Positions 17,108 through 25,543 of a DNA stretch of 64,000 nucleotides are shown piece after piece. The notes under the pieces are model-generated. The model was not told the DNA's origin. It did not search any database and was given only the letters and a program-made list of their open reading frames with translations. The DNA comes from Curtobacterium oceanosedimentum. GTDB lineage: Bacteria; Actinomycetota; Actinomycetes; Actinomycetales; Microbacteriaceae. The stretch's first letter is position 1; every line of letters begins with the position of its first letter. Made by a program: the position numbers and the translations under genes. The stretch is taken from positions 59,105 to 123,104 of the forward strand of contig NZ_JAIXIG010000001.1 in the NCBI RefSeq assembly GCF_020297365.1, in the 5' to 3' direction.

Positions 17108-17129
17108 TCGATGTTGACGTCAACATCGA
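17108..17129. promoter_or_regulatory. LacI operator of the galactoside operon, 22-bp perfect palindrome
   Basis: The core GATGTTGACGTCAACATC extends to 22 perfectly inverted bases. It lies in the 187-bp divergent region between lacI and the first permease gene. The sequence is unlike the GTGAGCGCTCAC operators, so a separate regulon is expected. Confidence 0.8.
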
Positions 17130-17224
17130 CGTCTCCGGATCCGTGCCAGCGCAGGCAGGGCACGACCCGCGGGTGCTGTCAGGCGCCCGGTCCGGAACCC
17201 GAACGCAGCAGACAAGGGAGTCAC

Positions 17225-18160
17225 ATGAGCACGCTCGCAGCGCGTCCGGCCGAGGCGGCCCCCGCCTCGCGGCCGACCGCTCGCCGTCGGAAGCCCCGAG
17301 GGCGGTACACCGGCTGGCTCTTCGTCGGTCCCTTCGTCGTCGTGCTGATCGCGATGCTCATCGTGCCGATCGGCTACGCGCTCTGGCTCAGCCTGTTCCG
17401 CGACCAGCTCATCGGCGGCAACCAGTTCGTCTGGTTCGCCAACTACGTGCAGCTGTTCCAGGACGCCAAGTTCTGGGAGGGCCTGCTCCGCGTCACGCTG
17501 TTCCTCGTCGTGCAGGTGCCGATCATGCTCGGCCTGGCCCTCGTCGCCGCGCTGGCCCTGGACAGCGCCCGGCTCTGGGGCACGTCGTTCTTCCGCATCG
17601 CGGTCTTCCTGCCGTACGCCGTCCCCGGTGTCGTCGCCGCCCTCATCTGGGGCTTCATCTACGGCAACCAGTTCGGCCTGACCGGCGCCGCGAACGACGC
17701 GCTCGGCATCGACCTGCTGCAGCCGTTCAGCCCGACCTGGGTCCTCACGTCGATCGGCAACGTGGTCACGTGGGAGTTCCTCGGCTACAACATGCTGATC
17801 TTCTACGCGGCACTCCGCACCGTCCCCGGCGAGCTGTACGAGGCCGCCGAGCTCGACGGCGCCGGTCCGATGCGCACCGTGTTCTCGATCAAGCTCCCCG
17901 CCCTGCGCGGCCCGATGGTCATCGCGACGATCTTCTCGATCATCGGTAGCTTCCAGCTCTTCAACGAGCCGAACCTGCTCAAGACGCTCGCCCCGAACGT
18001 CATCGGCAGCGCCTTCACCCCGAACATGTACGCCTACTCGCTGTCCTTCAGCGGTCAGCAGTTCAACTACTCCGCCACCGTCGCCATCGTCATGGGTGTC
18101 ATCACCGCCGTGATCGCGTACGTCGTCCAGGTCCGCGGAACCCGCCAGGAGAACCGATGA
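17225..18160 (+). CDS. Sugar ABC transporter permease, MalF type (galactoside operon)
   Basis: This 311-residue CUT1 permease has six predicted helices and the EAA loop ELYEAAELDGAGPMRTVFSI. The ATG at 17225 has an AAGGGAG ribosome site. It is the first gene of a four-gene operon: permease, permease, binding protein, GH35 beta-galactosidase. The next permease overlaps it by four bases (ATGA), which couples translation. The operon has no ATPase. Transcription is probably controlled by the divergent LacI at the 22-bp palindrome upstream. Confidence 0.9.
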   Translation: MSTLAARPAEAAPASRPTARRRKPRGRYTGWLFVGPFVVVLIAMLIVPIGYALWLSLFRDQLIGGNQFVWFANYVQLFQDAKFWEGLLRVTLFLVVQVPIMLGLALVAALALDSARLWGTSFFRIAVFLPYAVPGVVAALIWGFIYGNQFGLTGAANDALGIDLLQPFSPTWVLTSIGNVVTWEFLGYNMLIFYAALRTVPGELYEAAELDGAGPMRTVFSIKLPALRGPMVIATIFSIIGSFQLFNEPNLLKTLAPNVIGSAFTPNMYAYSLSFSGQQFNYSATVAIVMGVITAVIAYVVQVRGTRQENR

Positions 18161-19140
18161 GCACCCTGCAGCACCCCGCCGCTGGCCCCACCGGGCCGGC
18201 CACCGTCACCGAGGCGACCACGACCCAGCGCGACCCGCGCGACCGCGCGAGCCGAGCCTCCCGGTCGGCCCGGACCCGCAAGCCGGTCGACGGACGCAAG
18301 GTCAAGCGCTCCGGCCTGCTGACCGCGGTCATGGTCGTCTTCGTCGTGTACTCGTTCGCGCCGCTGTTCTACCTGCTCGTGAACAGCACGAAGACGCAGG
18401 CGTCCCTGCTGTCCACCTTCGGCCTGTGGTTCGGCGGGGAGTTCACGCTCTGGCAGAACATCGTCGACACGCTGACCTACAACGACGGCATCTTCGTGCA
18501 GTGGCTCGGCAACACGCTGCTCTACGTGGTCGTCGGAGCCGGCGGCGCGACCCTGCTCGCCACGATCGCGGGCTACGGCATGGCGAAGTTCCAGTTCCCC
18601 GGCCGCCGCGCGGTGTTCGCCGTCGTGCTCGGTGCGATCGCCGTGCCCGGAACGGCCCTGGCGGTCCCGACGTTCCTGCTGTTCTCGCAGGCCGGGCTCA
18701 CCAACACCCCCTGGGCGATCATCCTGCCGTCGCTCATCAGCCCGTTCGGCATGTACCTCATCTGGACCTACGCGGTCGACGCGATCCCCGCCGAGCTGCT
18801 CGAGGCCGCCCGCATGGACGGCGCCGGCGAGTTCCGCATCTTCTTCACCATCGCGCTCCGCCTGCTCGCGCCGGGTGTCGTCACGGTCCTGCTGTTCGCG
18901 GTCGTCGCCACCTGGAACAACTACTTCCTGCCGCTCATCATGCTGAGCGACCCGAAGTGGTACCCGCTCACCGTCGGCCTGAACCAGTGGAACGCGCAGG
19001 CCACCGGGTCCGGCGCGGAGCCGATCTACAACCTCGTCGTCACCGGTTCGCTCCTCACGATCATCCCGATCGTGGTCGCGTTCCTCTTCCTCCAGCGCTT
19101 CTGGCAGTCCGGCCTCGCGGCCGGGTCGGTCAAGGCGTGA
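18157..19140 (+). CDS. Sugar ABC transporter permease, MalG type (galactoside operon)
   Basis: This 327-residue CUT1 permease has an unusually long basic N-terminal tail of about 45 residues, then six predicted helices and the EAA loop ELLEAARMDGAGEFRIFFTI. Its start overlaps the previous stop. It ends before a GGGAGGC-family hairpin that separates the two permease genes from the binding-protein gene. Such an intra-operon hairpin could protect upstream or downstream mRNA and set the relative amounts of permease and binding protein. Confidence 0.9.
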   Translation: MSTLQHPAAGPTGPATVTEATTTQRDPRDRASRASRSARTRKPVDGRKVKRSGLLTAVMVVFVVYSFAPLFYLLVNSTKTQASLLSTFGLWFGGEFTLWQNIVDTLTYNDGIFVQWLGNTLLYVVVGAGGATLLATIAGYGMAKFQFPGRRAVFAVVLGAIAVPGTALAVPTFLLFSQAGLTNTPWAIILPSLISPFGMYLIWTYAVDAIPAELLEAARMDGAGEFRIFFTIALRLLAPGVVTVLLFAVVATWNNYFLPLIMLSDPKWYPLTVGLNQWNAQATGSGAEPIYNLVVTGSLLTIIPIVVAFLFLQRFWQSGLAAGSVKA

Positions 19141-19144
19141 CCTG

Positions 19145-19188
19145 CGGACGGGAGGCACGGGGCGACCCCGCCACGCGCCTCCCGTCCG
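19145..19188. repeat. Intra-operon hairpin of the GGGAGGC family
   Basis: The arms CGGACGGGAGGC and GCCTCCCGTCCG enclose a 20-base loop that contains a small GGGGCGACCCC stem. It sits four bases after the permease stop and about 50 bases before the binding-protein gene, inside a transcription unit, so it may act as partial terminator or RNA stabiliser. Confidence 0.7.
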
Positions 19189-19238
19189 ACACACGGCAGC
19201 ACCACCACCCCCTCCACGAAGAAGTGAAAGGCACTCCC

Positions 19239-20573
19239 ATGCACAAGCGTCTCCGGCGCGGGCTCAGCGCCCTCGCGATCGGCGTCACCGCCACGATCGC
19301 CCTCGCCGCCTGCGCCTCCGGTGGCTCGTCCGCCGGCGGATCGGCCGACGACATCGACAAGGCCCTCAAGGAGGGCGGCACCCTGACCTACTGGTCGTGG
19401 ACCCCGTCCGCCAAGGCGCAGGTCGCGGCCTTCGAGGACCAGTACCCCAAGGTGAAGGTCAAGATCGTCAACGCCGGCACCGGCGCCGACCAGTACACCA
19501 AGCTGCAGAACACCATCAAGGCCGGCTCGGGTGCCCCCGACGTCGCCCAGGTCGAGTACTACGCCCTGCCGCAGTTCGCCCTGTCCGAGTCGCTGCTCGA
19601 CCTGTCGGGCTACGGCTTCGACTCGCTCGAGAAGGACTTCGCGACGAGCACCTGGAACTCGGTCACCATCGACGACAAGGTCTACGGCCTGCCGCAGGAC
19701 TCCGGCCCCATGGCGCTGTTCTACAACAAGAAGGTCTTCGACGAGCACGGCATCGAGGTGCCGAGGACGTGGGACGAGTACGTCACCGCCGCGAAGAAGC
19801 TGCACGAGGCCGACCCGGACGCCTACATCGCCGCGGACTCCGGCGACGCCGGCTTCACCACGAGCATGATCGCCCAGGCCGGTGGCACCCCGTTCACCAC
19901 CGAGGGTGACAAGGTCACGATCGACCTGCAGGACGAGGGCTCGAAGAAGTGGACGAGCACCTGGGACGAGCTCGTCGAGCAGGGCCTGCTGTCGAAGACG
20001 GTCGGCTGGAGCGACGACTGGTACAAGCAGCTTGGCAACGGCCAGATCGCCACGCTGATCACCGGCGCCTGGATGCCCGGCAACCTCGAGGCGAGCGTCG
20101 CCGACGCGTCCGGTGACTGGCGCGTCGCCCCGATGCCGACCTACGACGGCGGCGCCGCGCAGACCGCGAACAACGGCGGCAGCGCCCAGGTGGTCATGGA
20201 GCAGTCGAAGAACAAGGCACTCGCCGCGGGCTTCCTCAAGTGGCTCAACTCGTCGAAGGAGTCGACGAAGGTCTTCATGGAGTCCGGCGGCTTCCCCTCC
20301 ACCACCGCCGACCTCGAGTCGAGCGCGTTCCTGCAGGAGAAGCCGGAGTACTTCGGCGGCCAGCAGATCAACGAGGTGCTCGTCGACGCGTCGAAGTCCT
20401 CCGACAACGACTTCACCTACCTGCCGTACCAGGTGTACGCGAACAGCGTCTACGCCGACACCGTCGGTCAGGCGTACGAGAACGGCACCTCGCTCGACGC
20501 CGGTCTCGAAGCCTGGCAGAAGGCCCTCGTGAAGTACGGCGAGGACCAGGGCTTCACGGTCACGTCGAAGTAG
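19239..20573 (+). CDS. Sugar-binding lipoprotein of the galactoside ABC transporter
   Basis: This 444-residue SBP_bac_1 protein has a Sec lipoprotein signal (MHKRLRRGLSALAIGVTATI, then LAAC) and is lipid-anchored outside the membrane. The mature part opens with GGTLTYWSWTPSAKAQVAAF and shows the usual two-lobe MalE-type pattern. It lies between the permease pair and the GH35 gene, with hairpins on both sides, an arrangement that would let the binding protein be made in excess. A beta-galactoside or galacto-oligosaccharide cargo is inferred from the operon. Confidence 0.9.
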   Translation: MHKRLRRGLSALAIGVTATIALAACASGGSSAGGSADDIDKALKEGGTLTYWSWTPSAKAQVAAFEDQYPKVKVKIVNAGTGADQYTKLQNTIKAGSGAPDVAQVEYYALPQFALSESLLDLSGYGFDSLEKDFATSTWNSVTIDDKVYGLPQDSGPMALFYNKKVFDEHGIEVPRTWDEYVTAAKKLHEADPDAYIAADSGDAGFTTSMIAQAGGTPFTTEGDKVTIDLQDEGSKKWTSTWDELVEQGLLSKTVGWSDDWYKQLGNGQIATLITGAWMPGNLEASVADASGDWRVAPMPTYDGGAAQTANNGGSAQVVMEQSKNKALAAGFLKWLNSSKESTKVFMESGGFPSTTADLESSAFLQEKPEYFGGQQINEVLVDASKSSDNDFTYLPYQVYANSVYADTVGQAYENGTSLDAGLEAWQKALVKYGEDQGFTVTSK

Positions 20574-20587
20574 TTCCCGGTACCCCC

Positions 20588-20621
20588 GCGGGGCCGTGCG
20601 GACACCTCCGCACGGCCCCGC
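20588..20621. terminator. Hairpin between binding-protein and beta-galactosidase genes
   Basis: A perfect 15-bp stem GCGGGGCCGTGCGGA closes a CACC loop, 15 bases after the binding-protein stop. Because the GH35 gene follows in the same direction after only 39 more bases, it is probably a partial terminator within the operon. Confidence 0.65.
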
Positions 20622-20660
20622 TCCACGCCCGGCTCCGGCCGGCAACGAGAAGGTCACACC

Positions 20661-22490
20661 ATGCGCTTCGCCATCGGCGACACCGACTTCCTGCTCGACG
20701 GCGAGCCGCACCGGATCCTGTCCGGCGCGATCCACTACTTCCGCGTGCACCCCGACCTGTGGGCCGACCGGATCCGCAAGGCCAAGCTCATGGGCCTCAA
20801 CACCATCGAGACCTACGTCGCCTGGAACGCGCACGCGCCGTCGCCCGACGTCTTCGACCTGACCGGCGGTCTGGACCTCGGCCGGTTCCTCGACCTCGTC
20901 GCCGCCGAGGGCATGCACGCCATCGTCCGACCCGGCCCCTACATCTGTGCCGAGTGGACCAACGGCGGCCTGCCGTACTGGCTCTTCGCCGACGGCACCG
21001 TGGGTGTCCGGCGCAACGAGCCGGGGTTCCTCGCCGCGGTTTCCTCGTACTTGCAGGCGTTGGCGCCGGTTCTGGTCCCGCGGCAGATCGACCACGGCGG
21101 ACCCATCGTGCTCGTGCAGGTCGAGAACGAGTACGGCGCCTACGGCTCCGATCCGGAGTACCTGCGGGAGCTCGAGGCGATGCACCGGTCGATCGGGCTC
21201 ACCGTCCCGTTCACGAGCGTCGACCAGCCGATGGGCACCATGCTCGAGGACGGCTCCCTGCCCTCGCTGCACAAGACCGGCTCGTTCGGGTCGCGCTCCA
21301 CCGAACGCCTCGCCCGCCTGCGCCAGGCCCAGCCGACCGGTCCGCTCATGTGCTCGGAGTTCTGGGACGGCTGGTTCGACAGCTGGGGCGAGCACCACCA
21401 CACCACGCCGGCGTCCGCCAGCGCCGACGACCTCGACGTCCTGCTCGCCGCCGGCGGGTCGGTGAACATCTACATGTTCCACGGCGGCACGAACTTCGGC
21501 TTCACGAACGGCGCGAACGACAAGGGCGTCTACCGCCCGATCGCGACGTCGTACGACTACGACGCCCCGCTCGACGAGGCCGGCCGCCCGACGGAGAAGT
21601 TCCACGCGTTCCGCTCGGTCATCGCGCGCTACGCGCCCGTCCCGCCGCTGCCCGCGTCGATGGAGCCGGGCGGGAACGGTCGGCTCGCGTCCGGTGCGAC
21701 GGACGGGGTCGGCCTGGAGGCCCGGACCACCCCCGCCACGGACCTCGCCGTCCGTCTGGAGCGCGTCGCGTCGCTCCGCTCCCTGCTGCCCACGCTGACG
21801 ACGTGGACGGCGCACGACGAGCCGCCGACCTTCGACGCGCTCGGGGCCGCGAGCGGCTTCGTCGTCCACCGCACCGAGGTCGACCTGCCCACCGGTGGGG
21901 TGATGACCGTCGGTACCGAGGTGCGCGACCGCGCGATCGTCTCCGTCGACGGCGTGGTCGTCGGGGTCCTGGAGCGCGAGCACCACGACCGCGCCATCGC
22001 CCTGCCGCCCGTGATCGGCACGCTCGAGCTGCTCGTCGAGGACCAGGGTCGCGTCGACTACGGCGTCCGCATCGGCGAACCGAAGGGCCTGATCGGGGGC
22101 GTGTCGATCGACGGCGCTCCGGTGGCCCGCTGGACGGCGTCCCCGCTCGCCCTCGACCCGATCGCCCCGGCGGCCGTGCGCGCACTGGCCGAGGTCGATC
22201 CGACCGGCGGTGACGTGCTCGCGGGTCCGACCTTCGCCGCGGGGGCGTTCGACCTCGACTCGGCGGACGACCGGTACCTGTCCCTCGACGGCTTCCGCAA
22301 GGGAGTCGCCTGGGTCAACGGGTTCTGCCTCGGCCGGTACTGGTCACGCGGGCCGCAGCGGACCCTGGCGATCCCGGGGCCGGTGCTGCGTGCCGGGCGG
22401 AACGAGCTCGTCGTGCTGGAGCTGCACGCGTCGGCGTCCCGGACGGCGCACCTGCTCGTCGAGCCCGACCTGGGCCACACCGAGGCGTAG
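20661..22490 (+). CDS. Beta-galactosidase, GH35
   Basis: This 609-residue cytoplasmic enzyme hydrolyses terminal beta-galactosyl bonds. GH35 signatures are GPYICAEWTNGGLPYWL (residues 92-108), the acid/base glutamate in VQVENEYGAYG (E157) and the nucleophile in CSEFWDGWFDSWG (E233). A substrate-binding stretch FHGGTNFGFTNGA follows. C-terminal jelly-roll domains carry GVAWVNGFCLGRYWSRGPQ and end near residue 600, typical of bacterial GH35 enzymes. No signal peptide is present, so it acts on sugar brought in by the upstream transporter. It is the last gene of the LacI-controlled operon. Confidence 0.95.
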   Translation: MRFAIGDTDFLLDGEPHRILSGAIHYFRVHPDLWADRIRKAKLMGLNTIETYVAWNAHAPSPDVFDLTGGLDLGRFLDLVAAEGMHAIVRPGPYICAEWTNGGLPYWLFADGTVGVRRNEPGFLAAVSSYLQALAPVLVPRQIDHGGPIVLVQVENEYGAYGSDPEYLRELEAMHRSIGLTVPFTSVDQPMGTMLEDGSLPSLHKTGSFGSRSTERLARLRQAQPTGPLMCSEFWDGWFDSWGEHHHTTPASASADDLDVLLAAGGSVNIYMFHGGTNFGFTNGANDKGVYRPIATSYDYDAPLDEAGRPTEKFHAFRSVIARYAPVPPLPASMEPGGNGRLASGATDGVGLEARTTPATDLAVRLERVASLRSLLPTLTTWTAHDEPPTFDALGAASGFVVHRTEVDLPTGGVMTVGTEVRDRAIVSVDGVVVGVLEREHHDRAIALPPVIGTLELLVEDQGRVDYGVRIGEPKGLIGGVSIDGAPVARWTASPLALDPIAPAAVRALAEVDPTGGDVLAGPTFAAGAFDLDSADDRYLSLDGFRKGVAWVNGFCLGRYWSRGPQRTLAIPGPVLRAGRNELVVLELHASASRTAHLLVEPDLGHTEA

Positions 22491-22529
22491 CGGGGGCGGC
22501 GCGCTCGGCCGCTGCGGGTCGGCGTCGAC

Positions 22530-22578
22530 TGAGCAGAAGACGTCGAGTGCGCCCCACCCACCCGACGTCTTCTGCTCA
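22530..22578. terminator. Terminator between beta-galactosidase and the convergent small gene
   Basis: The 16-bp arms TGAGCAGAAGACGTCG and its perfect complement enclose a 17-base loop. It lies 40 bp after the GH35 stop and 45 bp before the stop of the convergent small gene, so it can serve both directions. Confidence 0.75.
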
Positions 22579-22623
22579 CTCGGTGTGCTGCGGCGCCGGC
22601 GCCGGCGTCGGCCCGGCCCGGCG

Positions 22624-22926
22624 TCAGGCGTCGAGGGCGTCGAGGTCGGCCAGGGCGCGCTCGGCGTCGGCGATCCGGTCGGCCTCGGGGCGGGTCCACC
22701 ACTCCGGGCCCCGTTCGCCGAGGCCGTGCTTGGCGAGACCGTTGCGGTGTCGCGCGGCCTCGAGGGCAGCGTCGTCGCCCGACCGCTTCGCCTGCTTGAC
22801 GGCGTTGCGACCGCGGCCCAGGTGGGAGCGGAGTGCGGCGGCGACGTCCTCGGGCAGCGCCGGGTCGGTGCGGCGCCAGCGTCGTCCGTCCACGACGAAG
22901 AAGTGGTCGTCGGGTTCGGCGGTCAT
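22624..22926 (-). CDS. Conserved small protein, function unknown
   Basis: This 100-residue, charged, soluble protein opens with a distinctive phrase FFVVDGRRWRRTDPALP and continues as a long helix rich in Arg, Lys and Ala (about residues 30-60). Proteins with this DGRRWRRTDP phrase are widespread in actinobacteria and are often mislabelled biopolymer transporter Tol; nothing in it resembles TolB. The ATG at 22926 is preferred because conserved-looking sequence begins there. It is divergent from the radical-SAM gene, with only 44 bp between starts. No function is assigned. Confidence 0.7.
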   Translation of the reverse strand: MTAEPDDHFFVVDGRRWRRTDPALPEDVAAALRSHLGRGRNAVKQAKRSGDDAALEAARHRNGLAKHGLGERGPEWWTRPEADRIADAERALADLDALDA

Positions 22927-22970
22927 GCCCCGAGTCTGCACCGTCGGTGGTACCCGGTAGACAGGTGTCG

Positions 22971-24044
22971 ATGAGCAACGCACGTGTCCGCCCGATGCTC
23001 GACGTCCACCGCATCTACGCCGAGCCCGCCGCCCTCGAGCTGCAGCGCGGGCAGGAGATCGTCGGGCGCTGGCCCGACGCCGAGATCGTGCCGGTCGACT
23101 CGCACTGGAACATCCCCGAGGTGCACGGCGACGAACGCAACGTGCAGCGCTGGGTCCGGATCAAGACCGAGGCGCTCGTGCTCGGGGTGAAGAAGTCGCT
23201 CGTCACCCGACCGAACGGCCGCTCCGCCGACTTCATCGCCCCGTCGACGGCGAACGGATGCGCGATGGCCTGCGCCTACTGCTACGTGCCCCGGCGCAAG
23301 GGCTACAGCAACCCGGTCACGGTGTTCGCCAACATCGACCAGATCACGAAGCACGTGGCTCGGAACATCGCGAAGCAGGGGCCGAAGACCGAACCGAACC
23401 AGTGCGACCCGGAGTCCTGGGTGTACGACATCGGCGAGAACAGCGACTGCTCGGTCGACGCGATGATCAGCGACAACGTGAGCGACCTGTGCGACCTGTT
23501 CCGGATGACCCCGACGGCCAAGGCCTCGTTCGCGACGAAGTACGTCAACCGCGACCTGCTCGACTGGGACCCGATGGGGCGCACGCGCATCCGGTTCTCG
23601 CTCATGCCGCACGAGACCGCGAAGGTCACCGACATCCGCACCAGCCCGATCGCCGAGCGGATCGCCGCGGTGAACGACTTCGTCGACGCCGGGTACGAGG
23701 TCCACCTGAACTTCTCGCCGGTCATCCTCACGCCCACGTGGGAGTCCGACTGGGCCGAGCTGCTGCGCCAGGTCGACGACGTGCTGTCCCCGGCCGCCAA
23801 GGCGCAGCTCGCGGCCGAGGTGATCTTCCTCACCCACAACCAGCCGCTGCACGAGGTCAACCTCGGGTGGCACCCCAAGGCCGAGGACCTGCTGTGGCGT
23901 CCGGACCTGCAGGAGCAGAAGGTGTCGCAGAACGGTGCCGTCAACGTGCGCTACCGGTCCGGGATGAAGGGGCAGCTCGTCGAGCGCTTCCGCGAGCTCG
24001 TGGCCGAACACCTGCCGAGCTGCCGCATCCGCTACGCGTTCTGA
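22971..24044 (+). CDS. Radical SAM protein of the spore photoproduct lyase family
   Basis: This 357-residue protein carries the SPL-type radical SAM cluster motif CAMACAYC (C97, C101, C104), which binds a 4Fe-4S cluster and cleaves S-adenosylmethionine. The following YVPRRKGYSNP and the distant HLNFSPVILT stretch fit the SPL-like barrel. Bacillus SPL repairs thymine dimers of spore DNA. Actinobacteria of this kind do not form such spores, so the substrate of this branch is uncertain. C145 is a candidate counterpart of the SPL hydrogen-donor cysteine, but I cannot verify the alignment. An AGGTG ribosome site precedes the ATG; the open frame upstream has no support. Confidence 0.85.
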   Translation: MSNARVRPMLDVHRIYAEPAALELQRGQEIVGRWPDAEIVPVDSHWNIPEVHGDERNVQRWVRIKTEALVLGVKKSLVTRPNGRSADFIAPSTANGCAMACAYCYVPRRKGYSNPVTVFANIDQITKHVARNIAKQGPKTEPNQCDPESWVYDIGENSDCSVDAMISDNVSDLCDLFRMTPTAKASFATKYVNRDLLDWDPMGRTRIRFSLMPHETAKVTDIRTSPIAERIAAVNDFVDAGYEVHLNFSPVILTPTWESDWAELLRQVDDVLSPAAKAQLAAEVIFLTHNQPLHEVNLGWHPKAEDLLWRPDLQEQKVSQNGAVNVRYRSGMKGQLVERFRELVAEHLPSCRIRYAF

Positions 24045-24062
24045 CGCGGCGCCCCGCGACGT

Positions 24063-24100
24063 GGAACGGCCCCGGCGCGTGTCCGCGTCGGGGCCGTTCC
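24063..24100. terminator. Bidirectional terminator between radical SAM and csbD-like genes
   Basis: The 12-bp arms GGAACGGCCCCG and CGGGGCCGTTCC enclose a 14-base loop between two convergent genes (18 bp after one stop, 10 bp after the other). Confidence 0.8.
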
Positions 24101-24110
24101 GCAGGTCGAC

Positions 24111-24287
24111 CTACTTGCCGTCGAGGGCGTCCTTCGCCTTCTCCTTGTCGAGGCGTCCCTCGCCCATGACCTGGTCCTTCTGGCCCTGGTGCGTGAGCTC
24201 GGCGTCGTCCGTGTGCTTGCCGACGGTCTCCTCGGCCTTGCCGGCGACCTTCTGCGTGACGTCCTTGGCCTTGTCTCCGAGCGACAT
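24111..24287 (-). CDS. CsbD-family stress protein
   Basis: This 58-residue, highly charged, soluble protein follows the CsbD pattern: GDKAKDVTQKVAGKAEETVG, then a polar turn, then GQKDQVMGEGRLDKEKAKDAL. Family members are induced by general stress in Bacillus and many actinobacteria; their molecular role is unknown, and an intrinsically disordered or helical protectant role is often suggested. GGAGGAAGGAAG provides a strong ribosome site, which fits abundant expression. It is a single-gene unit with its own terminator. Confidence 0.88.
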   Translation of the reverse strand: MSLGDKAKDVTQKVAGKAEETVGKHTDDAELTHQGQKDQVMGEGRLDKEKAKDALDGK

Positions 24288-24405
24288 GGTGTCTTCCTTC
24301 CTCCGGGAACCGCCGAGGGCTCCCGGCGTGTGTGCCCACGAGACAACCACGCGGGTCGTCGACGCTCGCGGCCGGGTCCGAGGAACCACGTACCCCGGTC
24401 GCCCG

Positions 24406-25506
24406 CTAGGGGACCAGGCGGTCCGCGCGGTACCGGGCGAACAGGTCGGCGAAGGCCCGCTCGGTGCGTCGGAAGGCCGTGAACCCGGCCTCGCGGCTCT
24501 TGCCCATGTCGGTGACGACCTCCATCGCGCGGCCCAGGTCGGCGTCGGTGTGCCACCACGAGGCGAGCCGCGTGATGTCCGGCTCGACCAGCCCGTGCCG
24601 TTCGGCGATGCCGGCCCACGCGGACTCGTACGGGGCCATCTGCTGCTCGAGCGGACGGGGCGCGTCCTGGTACCCGACCACCCGCGCCGGATCGACGCCG
24701 AGGTGTGCCGCCAGGCGCGGCCACATCCAGCGCCAGCGGAAGACGTCGCCGTTGACGATGTTGAACGGCTCGTCCGCTCCCTCGGGTGACGTCGCGGCCC
24801 ACACCATGTGCTCGGCGAGGATCCCGGCGTCGGTCATGTCGGTCAGGCCGTTCCACTGCGCCTCGCTGCCCGGGAACACGAAGTCCAGGTCGAGCTCCTT
24901 CGCCAGCGTGGCCTGCACGGCGATCGTCAGGCCCATGTTCATGGCGTTGCCGACCGCGTGGCCGATCACGGTGTGCGAGCGGTGCACGGACCAGGTGAAC
25001 CCCTGGCGCTCGGCGGCGGCGACGAGCTCGTCCTCCTGCGCGTAGTAGAAGTTCGGGGTGTCGAGCCGCGGCTCCTCCTCGTGGAAGGGCGTGTCGGACA
25101 TCTCGCCGGCGGCGTACGCCTCGAACGGGCCGAGGTAGTGCTTGAGCCCGGTGACGAGGGCGACGTGTTCCAGCGGCGCCGGGGCGAGTGCGGCGAGCAG
25201 GTCGCGCACCATGCCGCCGTTGACGCGGATGTTCTCGGCCTCGGTCTCCTGGCGCTGCCACGCCGTGAAGAAGACGTGCGTAGGGCGTTCGTCGGCGAGT
25301 GCCGTCGCCAGGCCCTCCGGGTCGCGGAGGTCTGCCGCGACGGTGCGGACCCCCTGCTGTGCGAGCGGTCGACGGGACAGTGCGGTCACGTCCCAGCCGA
25401 GGTCGAGCAGGTGGGTCACCAGCGCGGAGCCGGTGATGCCGCTGGCTCCCACGACCAGGGCTTCGCGGCGGGCAGGGGTCGATGGGGTCGATCCGGTGGA
25501 GGTCAT
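24406..25506 (-). CDS. PRISE-type NAD(P)-dependent reductase (SDR superfamily)
   Basis: This 366-residue protein has an N-terminal Rossmann motif GASGITGSAL (about residues 20-30). Two signatures mark the PRISE branch (progesterone 5-beta-reductase/iridoid synthase-like) of the SDRs: TGLKHYLGPF with the catalytic lysine and NFYYAQED with the catalytic tyrosine. Plant members reduce activated C=C bonds of enones; bacterial members are mostly uncharacterised. A TTG four codons upstream could also start translation, but the ATG at 25506 is preferred. No operon partner is clear, so the substrate is unknown. Confidence 0.8.
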   Translation of the reverse strand: MTSTGSTPSTPARREALVVGASGITGSALVTHLLDLGWDVTALSRRPLAQQGVRTVAADLRDPEGLATALADERPTHVFFTAWQRQETEAENIRVNGGMVRDLLAALAPAPLEHVALVTGLKHYLGPFEAYAAGEMSDTPFHEEEPRLDTPNFYYAQEDELVAAAERQGFTWSVHRSHTVIGHAVGNAMNMGLTIAVQATLAKELDLDFVFPGSEAQWNGLTDMTDAGILAEHMVWAATSPEGADEPFNIVNGDVFRWRWMWPRLAAHLGVDPARVVGYQDAPRPLEQQMAPYESAWAGIAERHGLVEPDITRLASWWHTDADLGRAMEVVTDMGKSREAGFTAFRRTERAFADLFARYRADRLVP

Positions 25507-25543
25507 CCGTGGCTGCAACCGACGATGCGCGACAGGTGTTCCC

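Noticed and set aside
19026..21986. A 986-codon antisense frame
   Set aside because: It is opposite the permease, binding protein and GH35 genes, whose motifs are all intact on the plus strand. The antisense translation is low-complexity and has no recognisable domain.
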